From: JANMCE01 sp963791625
GTDB taxonomy: Bacteria > Actinomycetota > Acidimicrobiia > Acidimicrobiales > Ilumatobacteraceae
Reading direction: 5' to 3'
DNA length: 64,000 nucleotides
NCBI GenBank assembly: GCA_963791625.1
Contig: CAWBTA010000006.1
Coordinates: forward strand, 1,116,001 to 1,180,000
Both the position numbers and the translations under genes were made by a program. Each line of letters opens with the position of its first letter. The first letter of the stretch is position 1. Positions 27,880 through 36,312 of the stretch are shown here, piece by piece. The notes beneath the pieces were generated by a model. It was given only the letters and a program-made list of their open reading frames with translations. It ran no database searches and was not told the DNA's origin.

Positions 27880-28995
27880 ATGCCTCGTGTCTTTCTCTCG
27901 CCGCCCGACGTCGGGTCCCTCGAACGGGACTACGTGAATGCGGCCATCGACTCCAACTGGGTGGCCCCGATCGGGCCCGACCTTGACGCATTCGAGGCCG
28001 ACCTGGCAGCACTCAGCGGCCGCCAGTATGCGGTCGGTGTCTCGACCGGCACGGCTGGCATCCACCTCTGCCTGCACGCGCTCGGCATCGGCCAGGGTGA
28101 CCGTGTGGCCGTCTCCAGCTTTACCTTCGCTGCTACCGCCAACGCGGTTGCCTACACCGGCGCCACGCCGGTGTTCATCGATTCGGATGCCGCCACCTGG
28201 AACATCGATGCCGATGCTCTGGCCGAGGCCTGCGAGGAAGGGCTGCGCCAGCAGCGCCCAATTCGCGCGCTCGTCGCCGTCGACCTGTACGGCCAGTGCT
28301 GCGACTACGACAAGCTGCAGGCCGTCTGCGAACGATTCGATCTCGTGGTTATCAGCGATTCGGCTGAGGCCCTCGGCGCCACCAATGGACAACGCAAAGC
28401 GGGCAGCTTCGGTTTCGCTGCAGTGTTCTCCTTCAACGGCAACAAGATCATCACTACGAGCGGCGGCGGCATGATCGTCACCGATGACGCCGCGTTCGCG
28501 CAGCGCCTTCGCTTCCTGGCCACGCAAGCACGTGAGCCGGTGGCGCACTACGAGCACACCGAGATCGGTTTCAACTACCGGCTCAGCAACATTCTCGCCG
28601 CGTTCGGCCGTGGTCAGGTCGCGACGCTGTCGGACCGTATCGCCAGACGCAAGGCCGTCAACGAGCGTTACCGGGTCGGGTTCGCCGATCTGCCCGTGAC
28701 GTTCATGCCGATCCCAGAGTGGAGCTCGCCAAACTTCTGGCTGACCTGTGTCACCCTGAACGAAGATGCGGGGGCCAGTCGTGAAGACATCCGAATCGCG
28801 CTGGAATCGCACGATATCGAGTCACGACCGCTCTGGAAGCCTATGCACCAGCAGCCGGTCTTCAAGGCCGCCGAGTCGTTTCTCACGGGCGTGTCCGACG
28901 ATCTGTTCGACCGTGGAATGTGTCTGCCCAGCGGCAGTTCCCTCAGCGAAGCTGATCAGGCCCGCACGATCAAGATTGTGCGCGACCTGCTCTAA
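27880..28995 (+). CDS. DegT/DnrJ/EryC1-family sugar-nucleotide aminotransferase
   Basis: This 371-residue PLP enzyme begins MPRVFLSPPDVGSLERDYVN. It has VSTGTAGIHLCLHALGI, DSAEALGATNGQRKAG, and the PLP lysine in FSFNGNKIITTSGGGMI. The family aminates keto sugars. The 45-nt gap to the dehydratase gene and an AAGGA ribosome-binding sequence suggest one operon that makes a 4-amino-4,6-dideoxy sugar nucleotide. Its stop overlaps that of the convergent chorismate mutase gene. Confidence 0.9.
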   Translation: MPRVFLSPPDVGSLERDYVNAAIDSNWVAPIGPDLDAFEADLAALSGRQYAVGVSTGTAGIHLCLHALGIGQGDRVAVSSFTFAATANAVAYTGATPVFIDSDAATWNIDADALAEACEEGLRQQRPIRALVAVDLYGQCCDYDKLQAVCERFDLVVISDSAEALGATNGQRKAGSFGFAAVFSFNGNKIITTSGGGMIVTDDAAFAQRLRFLATQAREPVAHYEHTEIGFNYRLSNILAAFGRGQVATLSDRIARRKAVNERYRVGFADLPVTFMPIPEWSSPNFWLTCVTLNEDAGASREDIRIALESHDIESRPLWKPMHQQPVFKAAESFLTGVSDDLFDRGMCLPSGSSLSEADQARTIKIVRDLL

Positions 28996-29285
28996 GCATC
29001 GGGTCCGAGCTCCTCGACTTCGAGAAGCGTGAAGCTGTCGATGATCGAGCGCAGGACCTGTTGGGCGACGCGAGGGTCGAGACCCTCGTCGGTGGCCAGC
29101 TTGCCGATGCGTTCCAGCATGCGGTCCTCTCGGGCCCGGTCTACCACCCGCATGTGATTGGCCCGCTTATAGATGACCACGCCCTGCACAAGGCGCGCCC
29201 TGTGCGCGAGCAGACGGACCAGTTCGTGATCGACCGCGTCGATACCGTCTCGGAGTTCGGACAGGTCGGGAGTGGCCTCGGTCAT
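28992..29285 (-). CDS. AroQ-type chorismate mutase
   Basis: This small all-helical protein of 97 residues begins MTEATPDLSELRDGIDAVDH. It has the AroQ pattern of LRDGIDAVDHELVRLLAHRA, then a YKR segment, and RMLERIGKLATDEGLDP followed by VLRSIIDSF. It catalyses chorismate to prephenate for Phe/Tyr synthesis. ATG 29285 is chosen because the upstream extension has no family sequence. CAGAAT lies 6 nt before it, a weaker form of the -10 spacing found elsewhere. It is a stand-alone mutase; no prephenate enzyme is nearby. Confidence 0.85.
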   Translation of the reverse strand: MTEATPDLSELRDGIDAVDHELVRLLAHRARLVQGVVIYKRANHMRVVDRAREDRMLERIGKLATDEGLDPRVAQQVLRSIIDSFTLLEVEELGPDA

Positions 29286-29374
29286 CGGGCCATTCTGCCC
29301 GGTTCGGGGCAACTGTGGGCACAATACGGGATGGCCGTTTGGCAGTCACTGATCAAGAGAGGCCGGATATAGCC

Positions 29375-30094
29375 GTGTGCGGTCGATTTGTTGCGGCATC
29401 GCCACCGGCCGACATCGCCGCCTATTTCGGCGCGACGCTGCCGGAAACGTTGCTACCGGAGAACTTCAATGTGGCGCCAACCTCTGAGATCTACGCCGTC
29501 GTACACGCGCCGAAGGGCCCTGAACTGCAGGTGTTTCATTGGGGTCTGATCCCGTCTTGGGCCAAGGACCGCAAGATCGCATCCAAGATGATCAACGCCC
29601 GATCGGAGACCATCACCGAAAAGTCGATGTTCGCCAAGCTCTTCGCCACCCGGCGCTGCATCATCCCGGCCGACGGCTTTTACGAGTGGAAGACCCTCGC
29701 CACCGGCGGTACTCCGAAGAAACCGGCCAAACAGCCATACTTCATTCACCGGCAGGACGGGGAGCCACTTGCCATGGCCGGCATCTGGACCTCATGGCGT
29801 GATCCGGCCGGCCAACCCGGCGTTCGGCTGCACTCCGCATCGATCATTACAACATCGGCCAACGAGACCATGCGACCCCTGCACGACCGGATGCCGGTCA
29901 TGCTGCCCGTTTCGGCGTGGGACACCTGGCTTGACCCCTCTTGCACGGATACATTAGCGCTGAAAGAATTTCTCGTTCCAGCACCGATCGGGCTGCTCAC
30001 CGTTTACCCTGTATCGATCGATGTGAACAGTGTGCGAAACGGTGGAGCCGACTTGATCAAGCCTGTTGCGGATGAGGCGTACCTGAACGAATGA
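29375..30094 (+). CDS. SRAP-domain (HMCES/YedK) abasic-site shielding protein
   Basis: The protein starts at GTG 29375 as (M)CGRFVAASPP. Cys2, exposed when Met is removed, is the residue that forms the covalent link to abasic sites, and it fixes this start over an earlier in-frame ATG. Other family motifs are MINARSETITEKSMF, RRCIIPADGFYEWK and PLHDRMPVML. At 239 residues it is of normal length. SRAP proteins protect abasic sites in single-stranded DNA. The MFS gene overlaps its stop (ATGA), although the two have no known functional link. Confidence 0.92.
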   Translation: MCGRFVAASPPADIAAYFGATLPETLLPENFNVAPTSEIYAVVHAPKGPELQVFHWGLIPSWAKDRKIASKMINARSETITEKSMFAKLFATRRCIIPADGFYEWKTLATGGTPKKPAKQPYFIHRQDGEPLAMAGIWTSWRDPAGQPGVRLHSASIITTSANETMRPLHDRMPVMLPVSAWDTWLDPSCTDTLALKEFLVPAPIGLLTVYPVSIDVNSVRNGGADLIKPVADEAYLNE

Positions 30095-31359
30095 AGTTCC
30101 TTCTTCGTCACCGCGCTTTCGCGTGGCTGTGGTTCGCCTCCACGATCAGCCAGCTGGGTACCCAGGTCACGGTGCTGGTGGTGCCGCTTATCGCGCTCAA
30201 ACTCTTGCATGCCACCACGTTCCAGGTCAGTGCCCTAGGGGTTGCCGAGTTTCTGCCGTTCATCCTTGTCGGTCTTCAGGCCGGTGCCATTCTCGACCGG
30301 CGCGAACGCAAGCCCATCATGCTCCTGTGCGATTTGGTTCGAGCCGCAGCGCTCGCTGCCGTTCCGATCGCCTGGGGGTTGGGCATGCTTCACCTTTGGC
30401 TGCTCTATGTGGTTGTGTTCGTGGTCGGTATTGCCACGGTGTTTTTCGACGTGTCGGCCCAGTCGATTACCCCAGACATCGTCGCGCTTGAAGACCTGGG
30501 CGACGCGAACCAGACGGTTGCTGCGGCCGAGTCGGTCGCTCGAACCGCTGGTCCGGGTATTGGCGGACTGCTGCTTGCAGTGGTGTCGGCACCCGTGGCC
30601 ATCATGGTCGATGTCGTGTCCTACGTGGCGTCGTTTTGGCTTTTGCTCGGGGTGCACCCCGCTCCGGTTGAGCGCGAAGTCGACGATGGCAAACCACCGC
30701 CGCTGCGGCAACAGATCGGCGAGGGATTCTCGTTTGTGCGGCATCACCCCACGCTTCGGCCGCTGCTCGTGTGCGCGGCCACCAGCAACCTTGCGGCGCA
30801 CATTCAGCATGCGGTTTTGATCACGTTTATGGTTCGAACCTTGCACTACTCGCCGGCTCTCATCGGCTTGCTGTTCATGGTGGGCAACGTCGGGGTGATC
30901 GTCGGCGCAGCCCAATCAATGCGGGTCACCCGACTGCTCGGCCTGGGCCGGATGTTGTGGACGATGTCGCTAGGCTGTGGGATTCTGTCCGTCGTGGTGG
31001 CATTGGCCTCCGGACGATTCTCGCTCGCGGCGCTTGTGATCCCCTGGTTCCTGGTCACCGCCTGTTCCACCATCTTCAATGTGGGCAACCTCAGCTACCG
31101 CCAGGCGGCGACCCCGGCACACTTGCGAGGCCGTATGAATGCAACGTTTCGCTTCTTTGTGTGGGGTGCCATCCCGATTGGCTTTCTGATTGGCGGCGTC
31201 TTCGGCACCATCATCGGCCTACGCAACACCGTCTTTTTGTCCGGTGTGCTGACGATGATCCCATTCGTCTTCATCCTGTACTCACCAATGGCCGATGTCA
31301 TCTCGCTAGGCGATGCGTTGCCGCCCGTCACTCACGAAGATGTGCTCGTAAGCGACTAG
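30091..31359 (+). CDS. MFS transporter, MFS_3/EntS-like
   Basis: This 422-residue protein has about 12 hydrophobic helices. It begins MKFLLRHRAFAWLWFASTISQLG and shows the MFS loop GAILDRRERKPIM after helix 2, features shared with the EntS-like exporter group. Substrate is unknown. Its ATG overlaps the SRAP gene stop, and its 3' end overlaps the convergent HIT gene by about 32 bases. Confidence 0.85.
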   Translation: MKFLLRHRAFAWLWFASTISQLGTQVTVLVVPLIALKLLHATTFQVSALGVAEFLPFILVGLQAGAILDRRERKPIMLLCDLVRAAALAAVPIAWGLGMLHLWLLYVVVFVVGIATVFFDVSAQSITPDIVALEDLGDANQTVAAAESVARTAGPGIGGLLLAVVSAPVAIMVDVVSYVASFWLLLGVHPAPVEREVDDGKPPPLRQQIGEGFSFVRHHPTLRPLLVCAATSNLAAHIQHAVLITFMVRTLHYSPALIGLLFMVGNVGVIVGAAQSMRVTRLLGLGRMLWTMSLGCGILSVVVALASGRFSLAALVIPWFLVTACSTIFNVGNLSYRQAATPAHLRGRMNATFRFFVWGAIPIGFLIGGVFGTIIGLRNTVFLSGVLTMIPFVFILYSPMADVISLGDALPPVTHEDVLVSD

Positions 31360-31723
31360 CGGCAGCCTCGAGGTCGTCACGGTCGACGTGGGCGGCGGCG
31401 TTGGCGAAATCGAGCTGGCTCATGTTGTCGGTCGGCACGACGTGGATGTGGACATGGGGCACCTCGTAGCCGGCGATGATCACCCCCACCCGTTCGCAAT
31501 CGAAGGCTGCGTGCTGGGCCTTGCCCATGCGCTGGGCCACCGCCATGAGATGCGCCACCGTCTCGCCCGGCAGGTCGATCCAATGGTCGACCTCCACCCG
31601 AGGAACCACCAGTACATGACCGGGCGCGAGGGGGTTGATTGGCAGGAAGACTCCACAGATGTCGTCGGTGTACACGAAGGTGGCGGGAATCTCGCCCGCG
31701 AAGATCCGGCTGAAGATGCTCAC
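31328..31723 (-). CDS. HIT-family nucleotide hydrolase/transferase
   Basis: This 131-residue protein begins MSIFSRIFAGEIPATFVYTD. It carries the histidine triad HVHIHVVPT, whose central His is the nucleophile that attacks the alpha phosphate of nucleotides, and VPRVEVDHWIDLP upstream. GTG 31723 is the start; a TACCAT hexamer sits 6 nt before it on the minus strand. The substrate could be AMP-amidates or dinucleoside polyphosphates. Confidence 0.9.
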   Translation of the reverse strand: MSIFSRIFAGEIPATFVYTDDICGVFLPINPLAPGHVLVVPRVEVDHWIDLPGETVAHLMAVAQRMGKAQHAAFDCERVGVIIAGYEVPHVHIHVVPTDNMSQLDFANAAAHVDRDDLEAAASRLRAHLRE

Positions 31724-31729
31724 CGCGCC

Positions 31730-31735
31730 ATGGTA
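31730..31735 (-). promoter_or_regulatory. Putative -10 hexamer of leaderless HIT gene
   Basis: On the minus strand TACCAT is followed by 6 nt and then GTG 31723, the same arrangement as at other starts in the window. Confidence 0.5.
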
Positions 31736-31741
31736 GGTGCG

Positions 31742-31747
31742 TACGAT
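31742..31747 (+). promoter_or_regulatory. Putative -10 hexamer of leaderless phosphatidyltransferase gene
   Basis: TACGAT is followed by 6 nt and then GTG 31754. It lies back to back with the HIT -10, with only 30 bp between the two start codons. Confidence 0.5.
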
Positions 31748-31753
31748 CGTTGT

Positions 31754-32377
31754 GTGCCCCCTGACGCGCCCCCGATAGCGGATCGAACTGCGTTACAGGA
31801 CGCGCTCACGGTTCCGAACCTGGTCACTGTCATCCGGCTCTGCTGCATCCCATGGTTCCTCTGGATCCTGTTTCATCAGCACAATCGGTTCGGGGCTGCG
31901 TGGTTGCTCGCGGCGATCGGCGCGACCGACTGGATAGACGGATATATCGCCCGCCGTTTCCATCAGGTCTCCGAGCTCGGAAAAGTTCTCGACCCGACGG
32001 CTGACCGTCTGCTGTTCATCGTGGGTGTCGCCGGCATCATCATCGACCGGTCAGCGCCGCTTTGGTTCTGCGTGCTGGTGGTCATTCGCGAAGTGCTGAT
32101 TGGTGGCTCACTCGCGATCCTCACCCTGCTCGGGATGAAGCGATTCGACGTGTCCTGGTGGGGCAAGACCGCCACCTTCCTCCTCATGTTTGCTTTCCCG
32201 CTTTTTCTCCTGCACGCGGCAGATCGACCGAACTGGTCACCGGGTGCCGAATGGCTGGCCTGGATTTTCGGAATACCCGGCCTGATCCTGAGTTACTACA
32301 CCGCTGTCACCTACGTACCGATGATGCGCAGGGCACTGGCGGAGGGTCGGAAGGAGCGGGGCTCGCAGCGCGGCTAG
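31754..32377 (+). CDS. CDP-alcohol phosphatidyltransferase (PgsA-like)
   Basis: The protein has the diagnostic motif of the family, DWIDGYIARR followed by GKVLDPTADR, which provides the metal- and CDP-binding aspartates. It has about five or six membrane helices and VPNLVTVIRLCCIPWF near the N-terminus, as in phosphatidylglycerophosphate synthases. GTG 31754 is preferred (VPPDAPPIADRT) because it sits 6 nt after TACGAT; ATG 31730 is an alternative. It probably makes PGP from CDP-diacylglycerol and glycerol-3-P, though other alcohols are possible. Confidence 0.85.
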   Translation: MPPDAPPIADRTALQDALTVPNLVTVIRLCCIPWFLWILFHQHNRFGAAWLLAAIGATDWIDGYIARRFHQVSELGKVLDPTADRLLFIVGVAGIIIDRSAPLWFCVLVVIREVLIGGSLAILTLLGMKRFDVSWWGKTATFLLMFAFPLFLLHAADRPNWSPGAEWLAWIFGIPGLILSYYTAVTYVPMMRRALAEGRKERGSQRG

Positions 32378-32386
32378 TCTGTCGGG

Positions 32387-32767
32387 ATGGCTGTCCCGGA
32401 AGATCTTCGTTATTCGGCTGACCACGAGTGGGTTCGGCTGGAAGGTAACCATGCGCGTATCGGTATCACGGACTACGCGCAGGATGCGCTCGGCGATGTC
32501 GTGTACGTCCAATTGCCATCCGTGGGCGCAGAATTGAAGGCCGCTGACAGCTTCGGCGAGGTCGAGTCCACCAAGTCGGTTTCGGACTTGTTCGCGCCCG
32601 TCTCCGGTCGCGTGATCGAGGTCAACGGGGCGTTGGCCGACGCGCCACAACTGGTGAACGATGACCCTTATGGCGACGGTTGGTTGTGTGTCATCGACAT
32701 GTCCGATGCGGCCCAATTCCAGGGACTGATGACCCCGGATGGCTACCGGGAACTACTCGATGGGTGA
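32387..32767 (+). CDS. gcvH: Glycine cleavage system H protein GcvH
   Basis: This 126-residue lipoyl carrier begins MAVPEDLRYSADHEWVRLEG. The lipoylated lysine lies in FGEVESTKSVSDLFAP near residue 63. The end of the protein reads MTPDGYRELLDG. It shuttles the aminomethyl group between GcvP, GcvT and the dehydrogenase. ATG 32387 lies 6 nt after TAGTCT, so the transcript may be leaderless. It opens a gcvH-garA-MerR-DUF151 run in the order known from mycobacteria. Confidence 0.95.
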   Translation: MAVPEDLRYSADHEWVRLEGNHARIGITDYAQDALGDVVYVQLPSVGAELKAADSFGEVESTKSVSDLFAPVSGRVIEVNGALADAPQLVNDDPYGDGWLCVIDMSDAAQFQGLMTPDGYRELLDG

Positions 32768-33266
32768 CACCGTGAGTTCGCTTTTCTGCAACCAGTGCGG
32801 ACATCGCAATCCGCCCGTTTCCAACTTCTGTTCATCGTGCGGCGCCACGCTCGACATCACCCGTGACGATCGCACCATCGTGTTCCACCCATCGGATCCG
32901 CTGCAGGACTCTGAGAGTTCCGACGATGATGTGCGCATAAACCTCGCCGATCTTCCGCGTGACGCCGGGGTATTGCTGGTGCGCTCCGGGCCGCAGGCCG
33001 GGCTGCGGGTGCGGCTGAATCCCACCGTCACCAAGTTGGGTCGACGGCCCGAGTCCGACGTGTATCTCGATGACATCACCGTGTCACGAAATCACGTCGA
33101 AGTTGAACGGCGCGGCGACACCTTCGTCGTGCGCGACGCCGGCTCACTCAACGGCACCTACCTGAACCAGGCCCGCATTGACGGTGACGCCCAGATGGTG
33201 AATGGCGACGAACTGCAGGTTGGCAAGTTCAAGCTGGTCTTTCTCACATCGACGAGCGTTCCATGA
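32760..33266 (+). CDS. garA: GarA-like FHA-domain protein with N-terminal zinc ribbon
   Basis: This 168-residue protein has a C-terminal FHA domain (about 85-160) with TKLGRRPESDVYLDD, ITVSRNHVEVERRGD and GSLNGTYLNQ, the phosphothreonine-binding loops. In mycobacteria GarA in this locus order senses kinase phosphorylation and controls 2-oxoglutarate metabolism. Unlike GarA it has an N-terminal four-cysteine ribbon (Cys 10/13/24/27; CNQCG then CSSCG). Thr39 in DDRTIVFHPSD could stand in for the phosphorylated ETTS segment; that is inference. ATG 32760 overlaps the gcvH end by 8 bases. Confidence 0.87.
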   Translation: MGDTVSSLFCNQCGHRNPPVSNFCSSCGATLDITRDDRTIVFHPSDPLQDSESSDDDVRINLADLPRDAGVLLVRSGPQAGLRVRLNPTVTKLGRRPESDVYLDDITVSRNHVEVERRGDTFVVRDAGSLNGTYLNQARIDGDAQMVNGDELQVGKFKLVFLTSTSVP

Positions 33267-34159
33267 GCGGCAGCCTCGATGTAAGTGAACGCGGGTATCG
33301 CTCCATCGGTGAAGTGTTGGCCGAGGTGCAAGACGAGTTCCCCGAGATCACCATTTCCAAGATCCGGTTCCTCGAGAGCCAAGGGCTGATCGATCCGGAG
33401 CGCACGGCGTCGGGGTATCGAAAGTTCTACGCGCGTGATGTGGAACGGCTGCGCTTCATTCTTCGCTCGCAGAAGGATGCATACCTGCCGCTGAAGGTCA
33501 TCAAAGATCGTTTGAGTCGCAATGACATCGCCTCGCTGCCGACGCGTGCCGACATCACCGAACCCGTTCCGGTAGTCACCGCCGACACCGTCTTGCCGAC
33601 TTCCGCTGAGCCCGTCGTATCACCAGTCGCGCCTGAGCCGGTTGCTGCGCCGCCAGTTGCTGCCGCAACCACGGATGCCTTCCCTGATCGGGTGCCACTG
33701 TGGATGCAACCAAAGACGGTCGCCGCGGCGGCTGTGAGCCCTCCGTCGGTCTCGCTGGAAAGCGGCATCAGTATGAGTTTCGCCGAGCTGGCAACGGCCG
33801 CCGGTCTCACCGAAAGTCAACTCCGGGAGATTGAATCGTTCGGTCTGATCGAAGGCACCACGCTCGGTCGCGACCGCATCTACGACGAAGACGCGCTGCT
33901 TGTTACCAAGCTGGTCGCCGGATTCGTGGCCCAGGGCTTGGAGCCGCGTCACCTGCGGATGTACCGCACCACAGTCGACCGTGAAGCAGGCTTGTTCGAG
34001 CAGGTGGCAACCCCGCTCATCAAGCAACGAAACCCGCAGGCGCGGGTGGAAGCCCAACGTCGCCTCGAGGCACTATCCGATCTGGGCGAGCAGATGCGCG
34101 CCGCCCTGCTGCGCCGCTCGCTGCGCCCGTACACAGGTGGCTCCGGAGGGGTAGCGTGA
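33263..34159 (+). CDS. MerR-family regulator of the Rv1828/FtsR type
   Basis: This 298-residue protein has an N-terminal winged MerR helix-turn-helix: YRSIGEVLAEVQDEFPEITI, IRFLESQGLIDPERT and GYRKFYARDVERL. A Pro/Val/Ala-rich spacer (about 95-155) follows. A second conserved domain includes FAELATAAGLTESQLREIE and VTKLVAGFVAQGLEPRHLRM. The order garA-MerR-DUF151 matches mycobacterial Rv1827-Rv1828-Rv1829. In corynebacteria the Rv1828 relative FtsR activates ftsZ. Its ATG overlaps the garA stop (ATGA). Confidence 0.87.
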   Translation: MSGSLDVSERGYRSIGEVLAEVQDEFPEITISKIRFLESQGLIDPERTASGYRKFYARDVERLRFILRSQKDAYLPLKVIKDRLSRNDIASLPTRADITEPVPVVTADTVLPTSAEPVVSPVAPEPVAAPPVAAATTDAFPDRVPLWMQPKTVAAAAVSPPSVSLESGISMSFAELATAAGLTESQLREIESFGLIEGTTLGRDRIYDEDALLVTKLVAGFVAQGLEPRHLRMYRTTVDREAGLFEQVATPLIKQRNPQARVEAQRRLEALSDLGEQMRAALLRRSLRPYTGGSGGVA

Positions 34160-34650
34160 TCAACGTGAAGGTCGTCGATCTGCTGGGCGTGAAGCTGGAA
34201 CCCACCGCCCGTATCCATGTGCTGCTGCTGCAGGAGCGCGACGGGCAACACCGCGTCCTCCCCATAGGCATCGGCGCGGCGGAGGCTGAAGCCATCAGTC
34301 TGGCGCTTGAGAAAATTTCAACACCGCGTCCACTCACCCATGATCTGCTGCAGTCGGTCATTGAAGAGCTTGGTGGCACGCTGCGCATGGTGCACGTGAA
34401 CGACTATCAAGACCACACCTTTTACGCCGAACTGCACCTGGAGGTCGGGGGAGCGCCGCATGTCATTTCGGCCCGGCCATCTGACTCCATTGCGCTGGCG
34501 GCCCGGGTGGGTTGCCCGATTCAGGTCGCCGAGTCGGTTCTTGATGCCGCCGGTCAGATTCCGGAGCCGTCCAACGATGCGCCCGAGGAATTGTTCGAAG
34601 AGTTTCAGGCCTTTATCGAAAACGTCAGCCCCGACGATTTCGCCCCCTGA
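34156..34650 (+). CDS. DUF151 (bifunctional nuclease-like) protein
   Basis: This 164-residue protein matches the DUF151 family: LLLQERDGQHRVLPIGIGAAEAEAI and TFYAELHLEVGG, then ISARPSDSIALAARVGCPI. The family includes a plant protein with nuclease activity, but bacterial roles are unproven. GTG 34156 overlaps the previous stop (GTGA). It is the mycobacterial Rv1829 equivalent by position. Confidence 0.88.
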   Translation: MINVKVVDLLGVKLEPTARIHVLLLQERDGQHRVLPIGIGAAEAEAISLALEKISTPRPLTHDLLQSVIEELGGTLRMVHVNDYQDHTFYAELHLEVGGAPHVISARPSDSIALAARVGCPIQVAESVLDAAGQIPEPSNDAPEELFEEFQAFIENVSPDDFAP

Positions 34651-34696
34651 TTTCCCCAGGAATCCTCAAGAAGCGAACGCCCGCGCGCTGAGATGC

Positions 34697-34725
34697 TTGA
34701 CGGCCACGCGCCGCGTCTCTACGCT
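34697..34725 (+). promoter_or_regulatory. Promoter for the second MerR gene and gcvT
   Basis: TTGACG (34697-34702) and TACGCT (34720-34725) are 17 bp apart, a near-ideal housekeeping promoter. A second copy of CTACGCTG lies 23 bp further on, at 34742-34749, and may be an alternative -10 or a binding-site repeat. Confidence 0.55.
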
Positions 34726-34770
34726 GATGACACCCGCGTAACTACGCTGGTGTGACGCAGGGAGCGACTC

Positions 34771-35238
34771 GTGGATCAGGGCTACAGCGGGACCAAGACA
34801 GCGCAGGTCGTCGGCATCACCTATCGCCAGCTTGATTACTGGGCGCGAACCGACCTTGTGAAGCCGGCGCTGGCCGAGGCAACCGGCAGCGGAAGCCGTC
34901 GCATGTACTCATACCGTGACCTGCTCGAGCTCCGCATGATCAAGAGCCTGCTCGACTCCGGCATCAAGTTGGAGTCAGTCCGCGAGGCGTTCCGCTTCCT
35001 GCGCGCCGAGCCCGATCGAGACATCGCATCGGCCCACCTGGTGATCTGCGGCACGCAGGTTGTGCTGTGTGAAGGCGACCAGTTGATCGATGTCGTGCGC
35101 AATGGACAGGGCGTGCTGAACATCCTGCCGCTCGCCAACGTAAAGCAGGAGATCGACGCCGCCCTTATCGAGCTCGATCGTCGTGTGCTGGCCAAGGCCA
35201 ACGGAACGAATCTGCTGCAGCGCGCCGTCGGCGAATGA
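34771..35238 (+). CDS. MerR-family regulator of the Rv1830 type
   Basis: This 155-residue regulator has a MerR helix-turn-helix, YSGTKTAQVVGITYRQLDYW and then GSGSRRMYSYRDLLELRMI. A coiled region and a conserved C-terminal domain (IASAHLVICGTQVVLCEGDQ) follow. GTG 34771 has AGGGAG 6 nt upstream. Its stop overlaps the gcvT ATG (ATGA), so it is co-translated with gcvT and may control glycine or one-carbon genes. Confidence 0.87.
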   Translation: MDQGYSGTKTAQVVGITYRQLDYWARTDLVKPALAEATGSGSRRMYSYRDLLELRMIKSLLDSGIKLESVREAFRFLRAEPDRDIASAHLVICGTQVVLCEGDQLIDVVRNGQGVLNILPLANVKQEIDAALIELDRRVLAKANGTNLLQRAVGE

Positions 35239-36284
35239 CGACCGCTCGGCAGAGCCCGCTTCACGACACCCATGTCGCACTCGGCGCCAAGCTTGTCGAC
35301 TTCGGCGGATGGGATATGCCGGTCGCGTACCCTTCCGGCACGGTGGCCGAGCATCTTGCCTGCCGGAATGCCGCAGCCGTTTTCGATGTGAGCCATCTCG
35401 GCACGGTGCGCGTCACCGGGCCCGACGCGTTGGCTTCGCTGCAGGCTGCGTTCACCAACGACCTCGCCAAGATTGCGCCGGGTCGGGCTCAGTACACCCA
35501 TCTGTTGAACGAGCACGGTGGGGTCGAGGACGACATCATCGTGTGGTGGGTAGCGAACGACCGGTTCGATATCATGCCGAACGCATCGAACACCGATCGC
35601 GTCGTTCGCGCCATCGGGGGAGTGGACGTGACGGCCTCTCGTGCCGTGCTGGCCATACAGGGTCCCACCGCGCGCTCATGCGTTGCGTCTGTGTCAGCTG
35701 TTGCGGCAGCGGTGCCTCGATTTGGCGTGGTCGAGTTCGATTGGCGCGGCGTAGCGTGCGTTGCCGCCGGAACGGGTTACACCGGCGAGGATGGCATCGA
35801 GGTCGCAGTTCCGTCCGATGCTGCTGCAGCCTTCTGGGATGCGGTCATGGGCGCCGGTGTCGTGCCGGCCGGACTCGGTGCTCGTGACACCTTGCGCCTC
35901 GAGGCCGGGCTGCCACTGCACGGCCACGAGCTCGGCCCCGATATCACACCGCTTCAGGCCGGGCTCGGCTGGGTCGTTGCTTGGAACAAGCCGACCTTCC
36001 ACGGTAAGGCCGCACTCATTGCGGAGCAGGCTTCCGGAGTGCGACGCCTGCTGCGAGGTGTCGCGACGGCAGGTCGTCGGCCGGCCCGCGCGGAGTCGAC
36101 CGTGCTGGTCGACGGTGTGCCCTGCGGTGTGGTTACCAGCGGGAACTTTTCGCCCGTCCTCGAACATGGCGTCGCCCTCGCATTCTTGCCGCCGTCGGTT
36201 TCCCTTGGCGCGGCCGTGCAGGTCGATGTCCGCGGCACCCTGCTCGACGGCGTCGTGGTGAAGCCGCCATTTGTAAAGCGCTGA
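35235..36284 (+). CDS. gcvT: Glycine cleavage system T protein (aminomethyltransferase) GcvT
   Basis: This 349-residue protein transfers the methylene group from lipoyl-GcvH to tetrahydrofolate. It has SPLHDTHVALGAKLVDFGGW at the N-terminus, VSHLGTVRVTGPDA, GYTGEDGIEVAVP and LRLEAGLPLHGHEL, all typical of GcvT. ATG 35235 overlaps the stop of the upstream MerR gene. At 349 residues it is slightly short but contains both the folate-binding core and the C-terminal barrel. Confidence 0.94.
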   Translation: MTTARQSPLHDTHVALGAKLVDFGGWDMPVAYPSGTVAEHLACRNAAAVFDVSHLGTVRVTGPDALASLQAAFTNDLAKIAPGRAQYTHLLNEHGGVEDDIIVWWVANDRFDIMPNASNTDRVVRAIGGVDVTASRAVLAIQGPTARSCVASVSAVAAAVPRFGVVEFDWRGVACVAAGTGYTGEDGIEVAVPSDAAAAFWDAVMGAGVVPAGLGARDTLRLEAGLPLHGHELGPDITPLQAGLGWVVAWNKPTFHGKAALIAEQASGVRRLLRGVATAGRRPARAESTVLVDGVPCGVVTSGNFSPVLEHGVALAFLPPSVSLGAAVQVDVRGTLLDGVVVKPPFVKR

Positions 36285-36312
36285 TCGGGTCGGTCGCGAC
36301 GCCCGGAGAGGG

